A stretch of DNA of 28,775 nt, taken from positions 1 to 28,775 of the forward strand of contig DATJPW010000209.1 in NCBI GenBank assembly GCA_035506215.1, in the 5' to 3' direction. Position numbers and translations under genes: made by a program. The notes under the pieces are model-generated. The model did no database searches. It was given only the letters and a program-made list of their open reading frames with translations, and was not told the origin of the DNA. The DNA comes from DATJPW01 sp035506215. GTDB lineage: Bacteria; Desulfobacterota; Desulfomonilia; Desulfomonilales; Desulfomonilaceae. Shown here piece after piece: positions 15,514-22,705 of the stretch (its first letter is position 1; every line of letters begins with the position of its first letter).

Positions 15514-15807
15514 TTATTTCTTAAACAACGCTTCGAGCTTCCTACGCGACTCCGCGGCCTTTTGCGCGGCCGTTCCGGCGACCGGCCCTTCTCGCAGTCG
15601 GAAGTATTCGCAGAAATTGCGGCGGTCCTTGACATCGACCGGCTCAGCCTGCGATTCTCTGCACTGGTTGGGCGCGGTAACATCGTAATCAGAACAATTT
15701 AAGCAGCAATACACGTCCGAACCGCACTTCTCGCACGTATCATTTCGGAACACCTTTTCTGCAAATTCCATCTCGTTGCCGCAATGATGGCAATATCCTT
15801 TTTTCAT
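15514..15807 (-). CDS. Small zinc-ribbon hypothetical protein
   Basis: Encodes 97 residues from ATG 15807; AGAGG precedes by six bases, which favours it over a TTG two codons upstream. Cysteines are arranged as CHHCG, CEKCG and YCCLNC, then single Cys in NQCRES and NFCEYF, suggesting one or two zinc sites in the first 70 residues. The tail AAQKAAESRRKLEALFKK is a basic helix. No cofactor or enzyme motif is present. It could be a nucleic-acid- or protein-binding ribbon; the function is unknown. Opposite strand to the TIR gene, with 126 bases between their ends showing nothing notable. Confidence 0.8.
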   Translation of the reverse strand: MKKGYCHHCGNEMEFAEKVFRNDTCEKCGSDVYCCLNCSDYDVTAPNQCRESQAEPVDVKDRRNFCEYFRLREGPVAGTAAQKAAESRRKLEALFKK

Positions 15808-15986
15808 GAGCAACCTCTTGCGCCGGTTACCATTGGGCCTTATATGTCATTGGAGCTCTACTCAATACCCCGCTGTAATCGTGACACGGCAATACGCGGC
15901 CGGTCTCAGCGGCTCTACGTATCTTTGGGCTCGATTCATCGGAAACGTTGAGTAATATTACCATAGCTTGGTGCGTCAGCACAGCG

Positions 15987-16006
15987 ACACCCCCGGTTCG
16001 GGGTGT
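15987..16006 (+). promoter_or_regulatory. Hairpin in the leader of the PPC-domain gene
   Basis: ACACCCC and GGGGTGT (7 bp, loop CGGTTC) are followed by AAATGTTTTTG, 44 bases before the gene at 16050. It may be a leader hairpin or weak attenuator. Confidence 0.35.
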
Positions 16007-16049
16007 AAATGTTTTTGATATTCTTGTACAACATCTGGAGGGACCTCTG

Positions 16050-16460
16050 ATGGAACAGCCATTTGTCGCTCGTCTCCCGAAAGGGGAGGACCTGCTGGAA
16101 GCAATCACAAAAGTCTTTCAGGAACGGTCAATCCGCAAAGCGACCTTCAACGTCATCGGCGCCGTAACTCGGGGGGTCCTCGGGTACTACGATCAGAACG
16201 CGCGGCAATACAGAAATCAAGAATTTGACCGCCATATGGAAATTGTCTCGTGCATGGGCAACGTTTCCGAAAAGGGCGACGAAGTATTCGCGCATGCGCA
16301 CATAGTATTTTCGGGAGAAGATTATCAGTGTGTCGGCGGCCACTTAATGAACGGCTCTCCTATCTTTGCCGCGGAACTTTTTGCGATGCCCCTGTCTGGA
16401 AAGACGCCGGTGCGGAAGTTCGACGAACCTACCGGGCTGCTGCTGTGGTCGGATTCCTGA
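16050..16460 (+). CDS. PPC domain (DUF296) protein
   Basis: Encodes 136 residues. ATG 16050 is chosen because GGAGGG lies seven bases upstream; a longer frame from 15948 would run through the leader hairpin. The PPC domain trimerises and is found alone in bacteria and fused to AT-hooks in plants. Its mark here is HAHIVFSGEDYQCVGGHLMN, with the paired His that can hold a metal, preceded by LLEAITKVFQERSI and FNVIGAVTRGVLGYYD. LPKGEDLLEAI near the start is also typical. The precise role is unknown. The transporter gene starts 57 bases downstream on the same strand. Confidence 0.88.
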   Translation: MEQPFVARLPKGEDLLEAITKVFQERSIRKATFNVIGAVTRGVLGYYDQNARQYRNQEFDRHMEIVSCMGNVSEKGDEVFAHAHIVFSGEDYQCVGGHLMNGSPIFAAELFAMPLSGKTPVRKFDEPTGLLLWSDS

Positions 16461-16517
16461 TCGGGCGGCCGGATTTGAAAGAATGAAGCTCGTCAAGCTG
16501 TCATCTGTGGTTGAATT

Positions 16518-17447
16518 ATGAGTCTGAATGATTTGATACTTTTCGTGGTGATATTCGGCTCCACCTTATTGGCCGTGGTCTTTCCGGACGTTGGGGCGGT
16601 ATTTCAACCCTATCTGCTCTATATTATGATGTTTATCCTCTTCTTGAGCTTTATGAAGATTGATTTTCATGTTTTGCTGGATACGTCACCCAGGGCAATG
16701 CTGGGACTGGCCAAACTGGTTGTGATCAAGCTGCTGGTATTGCCCGTCCTGCTTTACTGGATCACCATCTGGATCATTCCCGATTATGCCGTTCCGGTGT
16801 TGCTGCTCTCCGGGGTTTCCACGGGAGTCGTGGGCCCTTTCATCGCAACTCTTGTCAATGCAGAAGTGTCCCAAGTGGCTCGGATGGTGGTTGTTACGTC
16901 AGTTCTTGTCCCAATATCGCTTCCAGGACTCGTGAAGCTCTTGGCCGGCGCGGACATATCGATTCCACTGGAGTTGATGGTCTGGATGCTTGCGGTGGCA
17001 ATCTTCGTACCCATGGCCGCGGTACTGTTCATGAGGAGGTTTCTGCCTGGGGTCCTTCATGCCATGGATAAACTGCGGTTTCCTCTGTCTCTGGGCGCGT
17101 TTGCCGCCACAAACTTCGGAGTGTTTTCACAGTATTCGTCATTTTTCTATCAGAACGTGGGACAAATATTGATGGCGGTGGCGGTGGCATACGTTCTTTC
17201 CGTTATATATTATTTTATCGGCTTCGTCGTGAGCCCGAAACAGAAGCCGGTTGATAAGCTTGCAGCCGGGGTCAGCTTGGCCATTGTGAACAACGTTTTG
17301 GTAATAGTGTTCTCATCCCAATTTTTTGGTCCGTTGTCCCCGACGCTTGCCGCGATGTACATGTTTCCCTTCTTCACAATGATAGTTCCCGTGAAATTGA
17401 TTATGAATATGGGACTTCTATCTGCGCCGTCTTCCGAAGAACCATGA
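16518..17447 (+). CDS. BASS-type (bile acid:sodium symporter-like) membrane transporter
   Basis: Encodes 309 residues and about nine or ten hydrophobic helices, with very few charges. The opening MSLNDLILFVVIFGSTLLAV, the stretch LLLSGVSTGVVGPFIATLVN and the late SLAIVNNVLVIVFSSQFF resemble the bile acid:sodium symporter/arsenite-permease superfamily, where broken helices carry the substrate site. The substrate cannot be read from sequence: a small organic acid, pantoate-like compound or oxyanion are all possible. ATG 16518 has no strong ribosome site. Probably co-transcribed with the PPC gene. Confidence 0.8.
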   Translation: MSLNDLILFVVIFGSTLLAVVFPDVGAVFQPYLLYIMMFILFLSFMKIDFHVLLDTSPRAMLGLAKLVVIKLLVLPVLLYWITIWIIPDYAVPVLLLSGVSTGVVGPFIATLVNAEVSQVARMVVVTSVLVPISLPGLVKLLAGADISIPLELMVWMLAVAIFVPMAAVLFMRRFLPGVLHAMDKLRFPLSLGAFAATNFGVFSQYSSFFYQNVGQILMAVAVAYVLSVIYYFIGFVVSPKQKPVDKLAAGVSLAIVNNVLVIVFSSQFFGPLSPTLAAMYMFPFFTMIVPVKLIMNMGLLSAPSSEEP

Positions 17448-17531
17448 AAGCGCCTTTCATTCAGCGGCTCCTCGTGGGGACGAACCGTTTTCTCACATGT
17501 ACGAACGCTTGCCTGCGCCAGCCTTTTTGAC

Positions 17532-17560
17532 TTGATCTGCGGACAAAATGAGAGTAGAAT
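17532..17560 (+). promoter_or_regulatory. Candidate promoter of the small lipoprotein-like gene
   Basis: TTGATC (17532-17537), a 17-base spacer and TAGAAT (17555-17560) are placed so that transcription would start some 25 bases before the gene at 17593. Confidence 0.5.
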
Positions 17561-17592
17561 TGCGCCTACTTGATCTTATCAGGTGAATTGCA

Positions 17593-17829
17593 TTGAGAGG
17601 TTATCTTAAGAAGCTCGTTTTGGGCCTGATCCTAATGGGGATGCTCGCGTCGGCAGGCTGCGTGAGTTGTTTGCCGCAGTATGTCGCGCCTCCGTTAGGC
17701 CCGCCTTCCACGTGCTATCCGGTCGGCCATGATCCGTTTATTCCTATGGATCACAATCCCTCTCCTCTGAACCCGTGGGATGCATTCGCCTCAGTTTTCA
17801 GCCCCTTTTTGTACGGACCTCCCCGCTGA
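17593..17829 (+). CDS. Small Pro-rich exported protein, probable lipoprotein
   Basis: Encodes 78 residues from TTG 17593, with AGGTGA upstream. A basic start and hydrophobic core (LKKLVLGLILMGMLAS) end in SAGC, a near-lipobox, so the Cys may be lipidated. The mature part is only about 55 residues, rich in Pro with PPLGPPSTCYP and HNPSPLNPWDAF, and ends in FLYGPPR. No family was recognised. It is the first of a run of small exported proteins. Confidence 0.65.
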   Translation: MRGYLKKLVLGLILMGMLASAGCVSCLPQYVAPPLGPPSTCYPVGHDPFIPMDHNPSPLNPWDAFASVFSPFLYGPPR

Positions 17830-17894
17830 TTCCCCGCCGACGGCAACTCTTCTCGTGGGTTTTGATTCTCTGAATTTGATTTGCTGATCAGGCA

Positions 17895-18509
17895 CTAGTC
17901 TGAGGTGGCTATTAGAGGAGATACATGTTGCATGTCCGAGCTAAAAGAAGCTGTTCTGTACTCTCTGTAAATCTCCGTATACCGCTTCTTGATCTTTTTG
18001 CGTGTCCCGAGCACGGCCCACGCATACCCCCTTGCTGCCCCTGGATGGTCGCTGTTGTATGCGCTTAAGGCTGCAGTCAGGGTTTTGTAAAGTTCAAGGT
18101 AGTACTTGAATACCGCTATCCCACAGTCCGCGTTCGTTTGCAGGTCCAGTAGGTCCGCGTATTTCAGCCCGAACTTACTGGCCCACGAGGGCGCATGGAC
18201 CTGAAACATGCCGCGGCAGTTGTAATAATTGATTATATTGTTCTTGAATCCGCTTTCCACATAGACGATGGCCATGTATAGCCACATATCGCCGCAGGTT
18301 ACCTTTCCGAAATGTTTGTTTCCCGCGTTGGCTATGGCTATAGATATATCTGTGGCTTTGCTGACGCTTATCCGGCCCTCAGTCATCTCGTTAATGATGA
18401 CCGAGCATATAGGGATCGCATAAGGATTGACGCCATCTTGGGCCCATACATTGCTATAAACGGCAAACATCGGCAACAGCAGGGCAGCCGCTATGATCCC
18501 CCTGATCAT
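17895..18509 (-). CDS. Exported lytic transglycosylase (SLT/lysozyme fold)
   Basis: Predicted to cleave the MurNAc-GlcNAc bond of peptidoglycan. It has 204 residues from ATG 18509, chosen for GGAGG six bases upstream; the signal peptide is MIRGIIAAALLLPMFAVYSN, cut near VWAQ. The catalytic Glu lies in AIVYVESGFKNN, followed by CRGMFQVHAPSW (the GLMQ-type motif) and TAALSAYNSDHPG (AYN motif), in the order seen in Slt70-like domains. Two extra Cys (TCGD, YNCRG) and NADCGIAVFKYY suggest a disulfide. With no LysM or other binding domain, it may be a dedicated enzyme for secretion or assembly systems. Confidence 0.88.
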   Translation of the reverse strand: MIRGIIAAALLLPMFAVYSNVWAQDGVNPYAIPICSVIINEMTEGRISVSKATDISIAIANAGNKHFGKVTCGDMWLYMAIVYVESGFKNNIINYYNCRGMFQVHAPSWASKFGLKYADLLDLQTNADCGIAVFKYYLELYKTLTAALSAYNSDHPGAARGYAWAVLGTRKKIKKRYTEIYREYRTASFSSDMQHVSPLIATSD

Positions 18510-18608
18510 ATACACCCTCCATTTTCGGCAAAGAGAGGAGCTGCCCTAATAACTCAGGCTAAACCCAGTACGAATCTCTCTTTGCCGTCCCCTTTTCTTC
18601 CCCGCTAG

Positions 18609-18959
18609 TTACTTCTGAGGCGCCGTTTTCCCTGTCTCGGGCGCCTTCATGGCTTTTTTTGCCGGCCATTGGCGGTATACGGCATTTTCAGCGAACGCAA
18701 AGCCCTTGTCGAGCGGAGAAAGCACAGTAGTTGTGCAACCCTTTACAAAATCCAGACACGGATTGAAAAGGCTGAAGGTATTCTTCAAGCAGCCATTCAC
18801 GAGAATTCCGGTCCTATCAAGAAGATGTGCTCCGCTCTTGTAAACAGTGCCGCCAGCCCGCGAAACCGCCGAACGCTCCGGGGCGCCTCCCGCATAGGCC
18901 GGGATGACCAACGCCACTATAAGGCACCCGCAGACAACGGCCGTAAGCGTTTTACTCAT
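18609..18959 (-). CDS. Small secreted protein with paired cysteines
   Basis: Encodes 116 residues from ATG 18959, with GGAGG eight bases upstream. The signal peptide (MSKTLTAVVCGCLIVALVIP, cut after AYA) is clear. The mature part contains VNGCLKN, NPCLDF and KGCTTTV, three Cys in about 25 residues, with a hydrophobic, possibly amphipathic middle and a basic Pro/Lys tail (KAPETGKTAPQK). No family was recognised. It lies upstream of the transglycosylase on the same strand and has its own promoter at 18992-19021. Confidence 0.72.
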   Translation of the reverse strand: MSKTLTAVVCGCLIVALVIPAYAGGAPERSAVSRAGGTVYKSGAHLLDRTGILVNGCLKNTFSLFNPCLDFVKGCTTTVLSPLDKGFAFAENAVYRQWPAKKAMKAPETGKTAPQK

Positions 18960-18991
18960 CAGATCAACCTCCGGTTGGGTGAAAGTTCGTA

Positions 18992-19021
18992 ATTATCCCA
19001 TATTTCTATCTCTTTTGTCAA
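18992..19021 (-). promoter_or_regulatory. Sigma70-like promoter of the small Cys-containing secreted protein
   Basis: On the minus strand, a perfect TTGACA (19016-19021), an 18-base spacer and GATAAT (18992-18997) sit about 33 bases before the gene. It may also drive the transglycosylase downstream. Confidence 0.65.
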
Positions 19022-19098
19022 GACCCTAACACCCTTTATTTTTAGGACAATTTGTGATATGAGTATAAATTACCTGTAGTTTTGCTGGAGGTTGTCCC

Positions 19099-19440
19099 AT
19101 GAAAATGATCTTTTCCCTTCTGGCGCTGATGACGCTCTTTTGCGCTAATTTGGCTTTTTCACAGACTCAATCTATGTATGACACGTCATATGTGGGACCG
19201 TACAATATGTACGGCCAACCGACTTTTATTCACCCGTATCAGGCCGCAGGTCAACAGCAGCAGCAACAACAACAGCCTACTGACGGCCTGGTTTTCCAGG
19301 GAGCGGCTGCAGTTCAGTCAGCCGCGGGCTATTTGTGGTCCTACATGCCGGCCCCTCTACGTGGCGTGGACTCAAGGAGTTACTTCGCACCTGCCGAATC
19401 GGGTCCAACGATTATCAATTTCGTTCCGGGGACCCGGTAG
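19099..19440 (+). CDS. Small secreted protein with polyglutamine tract
   Basis: Encodes 113 residues from ATG 19099, with GGAGG seven bases upstream. The signal peptide is MKMIFSLLALMTLFCANLAF, cut near SQTQ. A Tyr/Pro/Met-rich part (YVGPYNMYGQPTFIHPYQ) leads to eight consecutive Gln, coded by mixed CAA and CAG, so not a simple slipped triplet. Then come GLVFQGAAAVQSAAGYLWSY and APAESGPTIINFVPGTR. No family was recognised. Divergent from the gene at 18609-18959. Confidence 0.72.
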   Translation: MKMIFSLLALMTLFCANLAFSQTQSMYDTSYVGPYNMYGQPTFIHPYQAAGQQQQQQQQPTDGLVFQGAAAVQSAAGYLWSYMPAPLRGVDSRSYFAPAESGPTIINFVPGTR

Positions 19441-19589
19441 AACGGTATGTCGGCCGCGGCCTTTTGCGTTGTGGAGACTTTTTGAGTCACTGAGAAGTAG
19501 CTGCATGTGTGCTGCAAGAAAACTTTTAGTCGAGTCCCACCATAACGTTGTCAACATTAATAATTAGAAATAGTTGACTATTACAAAGC

Positions 19590-19633
19590 GCCCCCCCGTT
19601 CGGGGAGGGCATTCCGCGCCTCATTCGGCGCGG
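19590..19633 (+). other. Tandem GC-rich hairpins before the thioredoxin-HEAT gene
   Basis: The first hairpin (19590-19610) pairs GCCCCCCC with GGGGaGGGC around the loop GTTC. The second (19614-19633) has perfect arms CCGCGCC/GGCGCGG. They end two bases before the GGGAG ribosome site. They may end the upstream message (no T-run) or structure the leader. Confidence 0.5.
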
Positions 19634-19646
19634 CTGGGAGTAAATT

Positions 19647-20639
19647 GTGCTTTCCGATCAAGAACTGATGCAGATCCAGACTGTTGCTCAAGCAATTTGC
19701 CGGCCTGTACGCATCACAGTCTACGCAGCCGGTACGGATGATCTTTTTGAGAGTACGCTGGCAAATATCGCCTCGCAGATCAACGGTGTGTCCATGGACC
19801 GCATAGGCCTGGAAGAGGGTATAGAGCCGGTATTTCCAGGGAAACCTTCGTTGACCCTGTCAATGGGACAGTCCGGTAATATACATTATCTGGCAGCTCC
19901 GGAAGGCCCTGAATTCAGGCCCTTTCTTGATGCGCTCACATGGCTTGGAGGCGCGGGTGAACCTCCGGATGTTCCTGACCACGAAAGGCTGGATTCATTG
20001 AAGGCCAATATTCGGATAACGGTCTTTGTTGCGGCCGCTTGCACTTATTGCCCTGAAATGGTTCGCATCGTGTTGGCCCTGGCAGTTCGCCAGCCGCTGA
20101 TTACAGTCACCATAGTGGATGCAGTGCAATTCGACGATTTGGCCGAGCGTTTCAAGGTAAAATCAGTGCCAACCACGGTCATAAACGATAGTACGATCTT
20201 CATAGGGCAAGTTGATGTTGCCAAACTGGTAGATCACCTGGTTGGATCGCAAGGACCCGAATCGCTTACTGCGACACTTGAATCAATGATTGAATCCGGA
20301 TGGGCTGAAGATGCCGCGGCCCTGCTCTGCAGGCTCAAAGAGCCTCAGGCTGTTTTGCCCTTGTACATGTCAAAAGAGTTCGCAAAGCGCATCGGAGCAT
20401 TAGTCACTTTCGAGGAAGCGCTGACCATAGACCCTCATATCCTGGACCCGATGGTGGACGACTTGACCGACCTATTATTTCAGGAAGATGTCGGTCTGCG
20501 TGGAGACACAGCCGAACTGCTGGGCAAGATAGAACATCCCGCCGCCATCCCCGCGTTGAAAAAAGCCCTCAATGACACAGACCGCGACGTCCGGGAGGCC
20601 GCGGAAGAAGCCCTGAAAAGACTGGAAAAGCATGGATGA
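19647..20639 (+). CDS. Double thioredoxin-fold / HEAT-repeat fusion protein
   Basis: Encodes 330 residues from GTG 19647 behind GGGAG. Residues 1-105 look like a first thioredoxin/glutaredoxin-type fold without a CxxC motif. Residues 120-205 are a second fold with the redox motif C132-T-Y-C135 (VAAACTYCPEMV) and the cis-proline in VKSVPTTVIN (P175). This two-fold layout is that of protein disulfide oxidoreductases and the AhpF N-terminus. From about 240 the protein is helical and ends in a HEAT/PBS-lyase repeat (LLGKIEHPAAIPALKKALND, then REAAEEALKRL). A redox module joined to a scaffold suggests a protein-partner-specific thiol enzyme; the partner is unknown. Confidence 0.85.
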   Translation: MLSDQELMQIQTVAQAICRPVRITVYAAGTDDLFESTLANIASQINGVSMDRIGLEEGIEPVFPGKPSLTLSMGQSGNIHYLAAPEGPEFRPFLDALTWLGGAGEPPDVPDHERLDSLKANIRITVFVAAACTYCPEMVRIVLALAVRQPLITVTIVDAVQFDDLAERFKVKSVPTTVINDSTIFIGQVDVAKLVDHLVGSQGPESLTATLESMIESGWAEDAAALLCRLKEPQAVLPLYMSKEFAKRIGALVTFEEALTIDPHILDPMVDDLTDLLFQEDVGLRGDTAELLGKIEHPAAIPALKKALNDTDRDVREAAEEALKRLEKHG

Positions 20640-20812
20640 GACCGAACGCTTTTTGATAAAACGGATGAGGAAATCCTTTCCGCTATGGAGTGGAAGAACG
20701 ATCTGTCCACAAGGCTTTGGTAATAGGGACGCAAAAATAGAGAACAAGTCGGGAACAGGCTACCGCTCACAGCGGCTCGAGATCCGCTTCTGTTACACCA
20801 AAAGGTGCCGCA

Positions 20813-21298
20813 ATGGAAAATGTTTGTATCCGCAATGCCGAGCCAACGGATTACCAACCCGTTATCTCCGTCATTAATGAGTGGTGGGGCGGTCGGAGCA
20901 TGGCTGACATGTTGCCTAAGCTCTTTTTCGTTCATTTTCGCCAAACGAGTTTCGTAGCAGAGCACGGAGGCGACATTATAGGCTTTCTGATCGGCTTCGC
21001 TTCACAGACCTTCCCGGATGAAGCGTACATCCATTTCGTTGGCGTACATCCGGAATACAGGAAGAAAGGATTAGGACAGGGCCTTTATGACCGGTTTTTC
21101 GAAAAAGCAAGAGATCTTGGACGATTCAAGGTCCGATGCATTACCTCTCCGGTTAATAGAGGCTCAATCACGTTCCACCTTCAGATGGGTTTCTCTACAG
21201 AGCCAAGCGAAAAGACTGTCGACGGCATCTATGTGGTGGAAGACTATGACGGGAAAGGTGAACACCGCGTGCTGTTCTCAAAAACATTGAGCTCATGA
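20813..21298 (+). CDS. GNAT-family N-acetyltransferase
   Basis: Encodes 161 residues from ATG 20813 (AAAGGTG upstream). Motif A, which binds acetyl-CoA, is clear: IHFVGVHPEYRKKGLGQGLY (RxxGxG form). It is preceded by GDIIGFLIGF and followed by FHLQMGFST, the usual motif B. The N-terminal IRNAEPTDYQPVISVINEWW is typical of small-molecule or peptide acetyltransferases. The substrate is unknown. About 170 bases separate it from the thioredoxin-HEAT gene. Confidence 0.88.
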   Translation: MENVCIRNAEPTDYQPVISVINEWWGGRSMADMLPKLFFVHFRQTSFVAEHGGDIIGFLIGFASQTFPDEAYIHFVGVHPEYRKKGLGQGLYDRFFEKARDLGRFKVRCITSPVNRGSITFHLQMGFSTEPSEKTVDGIYVVEDYDGKGEHRVLFSKTLSS

Positions 21299-21307
21299 CA
21301 AGAGTGC

Positions 21308-21454
21308 CTACAAGTGGTTGCAAAACCTCTGAATACACATGTGATACAGTAGGGGCGCTTCGAGAAGCGCCCTGATTTCGGGCGGTTCACGAACCGCCCC
21401 TACAAAATATTGAATTATTCTTTTCTTCCATTGAGGTTTTGCAACCGCTTGTAG
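21308..21454. repeat. Nested palindromic element, 147 bp
   Basis: Outer arms of 22 bases, 21308-21329 and 21433-21454 (CTACAAGTGGTTGCAAAACC and its complement, one mismatch), enclose a 55-bp inner element at 21349-21403. The inner one is bounded by GTAGGGGC/GCCCCTAC and contains two hairpins, GGGCGCTTC/GAAGCGCCC and GGCGGTTC/GAACCGCC. There is no reading frame. It has the look of a composite REP or MITE-like unit inserted between genes. Confidence 0.75.
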
Positions 21455-21607
21455 CCATATTACTTATTGGCTTGGTGTGCCATTGCCGTTCCAACAGGGT
21501 TCTGGTATTGGTGGTCACGGGGTAGCCTGCCCGGCTTATTGCTTCTTTGAAAAAGACTCGATATCCGTGCAAGAGTTCTGGCAGACATTCTGTAAGGCGA
21601 GGTAAAC

Positions 21608-22309
21608 GTGGAAGACCGGAAAACGAAGAAAGAGAAAGGGGACCAGTTCTGGTTCAAGATAATACTCTTCCTTGTGCCCCGGCTTGTTTCAGCTTACTTC
21701 AAGCTGGTGGACATGACTTCCAAGAAGATTTTCCTGAACCGGGAATACGAAGAACAGATCTGTTGGAAACAGCCATTTGCATGCGCGTGCTTCCACGGTA
21801 CCATGCTGTTCCCTGTATACTACTGCCGCCGCTTTCCCGGTGTGGTAATGATCAGCCGTTCGTGGGACGGCGAAATAATAGACAGGTCTCTGCGGAGAAT
21901 GGGATACGACACCACTAGAGGCTCTTCATCCAGAGGGGGCAAGGAAGCTCTTGTAGAGTTGATAGACATGATCAAAGAAAAGAACTACTGCTCCGGATTG
22001 GCCATTGACGCGCCCAGAGGGCCTTCCAGAAAGGTCAAGATGGGAATAGTCATAATTGCCAAGGAGACGGGACAACCAGTAATGCCGTTCGTGAGTTGGG
22101 CCACTCGGCAAATTCAGTTTAATTCCTGGGATGGGATGATATTACCTTTGCCGTTCTCCACCATAGTAATGTCCTGGGGAAAACCTACGTTCGTGCCTCC
22201 GGGACTTGACAACGAGGCGTACGAAGCACTGAGACAGGAAATCGAGGACAAAATGCACGAGGCCCAAAATCAGGCCGAAGCGAAGGTGGCAGAATTAAAG
22301 GGAAGATAA
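21608..22309 (+). CDS. DUF374 lysophospholipid acyltransferase-like protein
   Basis: Encodes 233 residues from GTG 21608 (GGCGAGG upstream). The N-terminus has an amphipathic or membrane segment (FKIILFLVPRLVSAYFKLV). The acyltransferase-like H motif is FHGTMLFP, and VMISRSWDGEIIDRSLRRMG with TTRGSSSRGGKEAL and AIDAPRGPSRKVKMG are the conserved DUF374 blocks. DUF374 proteins are relatives of LpxL/PlsC; this one may acylate lipid A or another envelope lipid. The C-terminal 30 residues are a charged helix. It stands alone. Confidence 0.87.
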   Translation: MEDRKTKKEKGDQFWFKIILFLVPRLVSAYFKLVDMTSKKIFLNREYEEQICWKQPFACACFHGTMLFPVYYCRRFPGVVMISRSWDGEIIDRSLRRMGYDTTRGSSSRGGKEALVELIDMIKEKNYCSGLAIDAPRGPSRKVKMGIVIIAKETGQPVMPFVSWATRQIQFNSWDGMILPLPFSTIVMSWGKPTFVPPGLDNEAYEALRQEIEDKMHEAQNQAEAKVAELKGR

Positions 22310-22370
22310 GACAGGTCCCTTCTCGGGAATTCATATTTTTGGCGCTTCCGTCGTAACACACGCCATCTGA

Positions 22371-22553
22371 TCAGGTTTTTCTTTTCTGAGATTGCAGACT
22401 GTCCAGATAAGCGATGAATTGTTCATCGGAAAGCGACGCATAGTCTTCCAGCCGGTCCTGCCTTTCTGTTCGGATGTGGCGTAATATCCGATATATTATC
22501 CAGACGATCCCCATGAGAAGCAGTCCTATGTAAAAGGCAGTAATTAAGGCCAA
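22371..22553 (-). CDS. Small single-pass membrane protein
   Basis: Encodes 60 residues from TTG 22553, with GGAG seven bases upstream. One hydrophobic helix (ALITAFYIGLLLMGIVWIIY) is followed by a basic stretch (RILRHIRTERQDR) and a cytoplasmic acidic-then-basic tail (LSDEQFIAYLDSLQSQKRK). The positive-inside rule puts the C-terminus in the cytoplasm. No family was recognised. It lies downstream of lon, beyond a terminator. Confidence 0.6.
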   Translation of the reverse strand: MALITAFYIGLLLMGIVWIIYRILRHIRTERQDRLEDYASLSDEQFIAYLDSLQSQKRKT

Positions 22554-22602
22554 TCCGAGTCTCCAAACCTATTCACTACAGTTGTCATATCGTTCGGCAG
22601 TC

Positions 22603-22635
22603 AAAATCCCCCTCTTCCCTCCTTAGTAAAGGGGG
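22603..22635 (-). terminator. Terminator-like hairpin downstream of lon
   Basis: On the minus strand CCCCCTTT pairs with AAGAGGGGG (one G-U pair) across a loop of about 12 bases, followed by ATTTTG. It is about 70 bases past the lon stop. CCCCCTTTACTAAGGGGG-like palindromes are often dispersed in bacterial genomes, so it may be another repeat used as a terminator. Confidence 0.6.
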
Positions 22636-22705
22636 TTAGACGGAATTTTCTTACAGACTTGAAACGCAAATTGGTACGAGCCATTTTTCCGACGGCGCAA
22701 TGCCG

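Noticed and set aside
20632..20877. 81-codon plus-strand frame between the thioredoxin-HEAT and GNAT genes
   Set aside because: It overlaps both neighbours, is very basic and has no ribosome site; likely non-coding.
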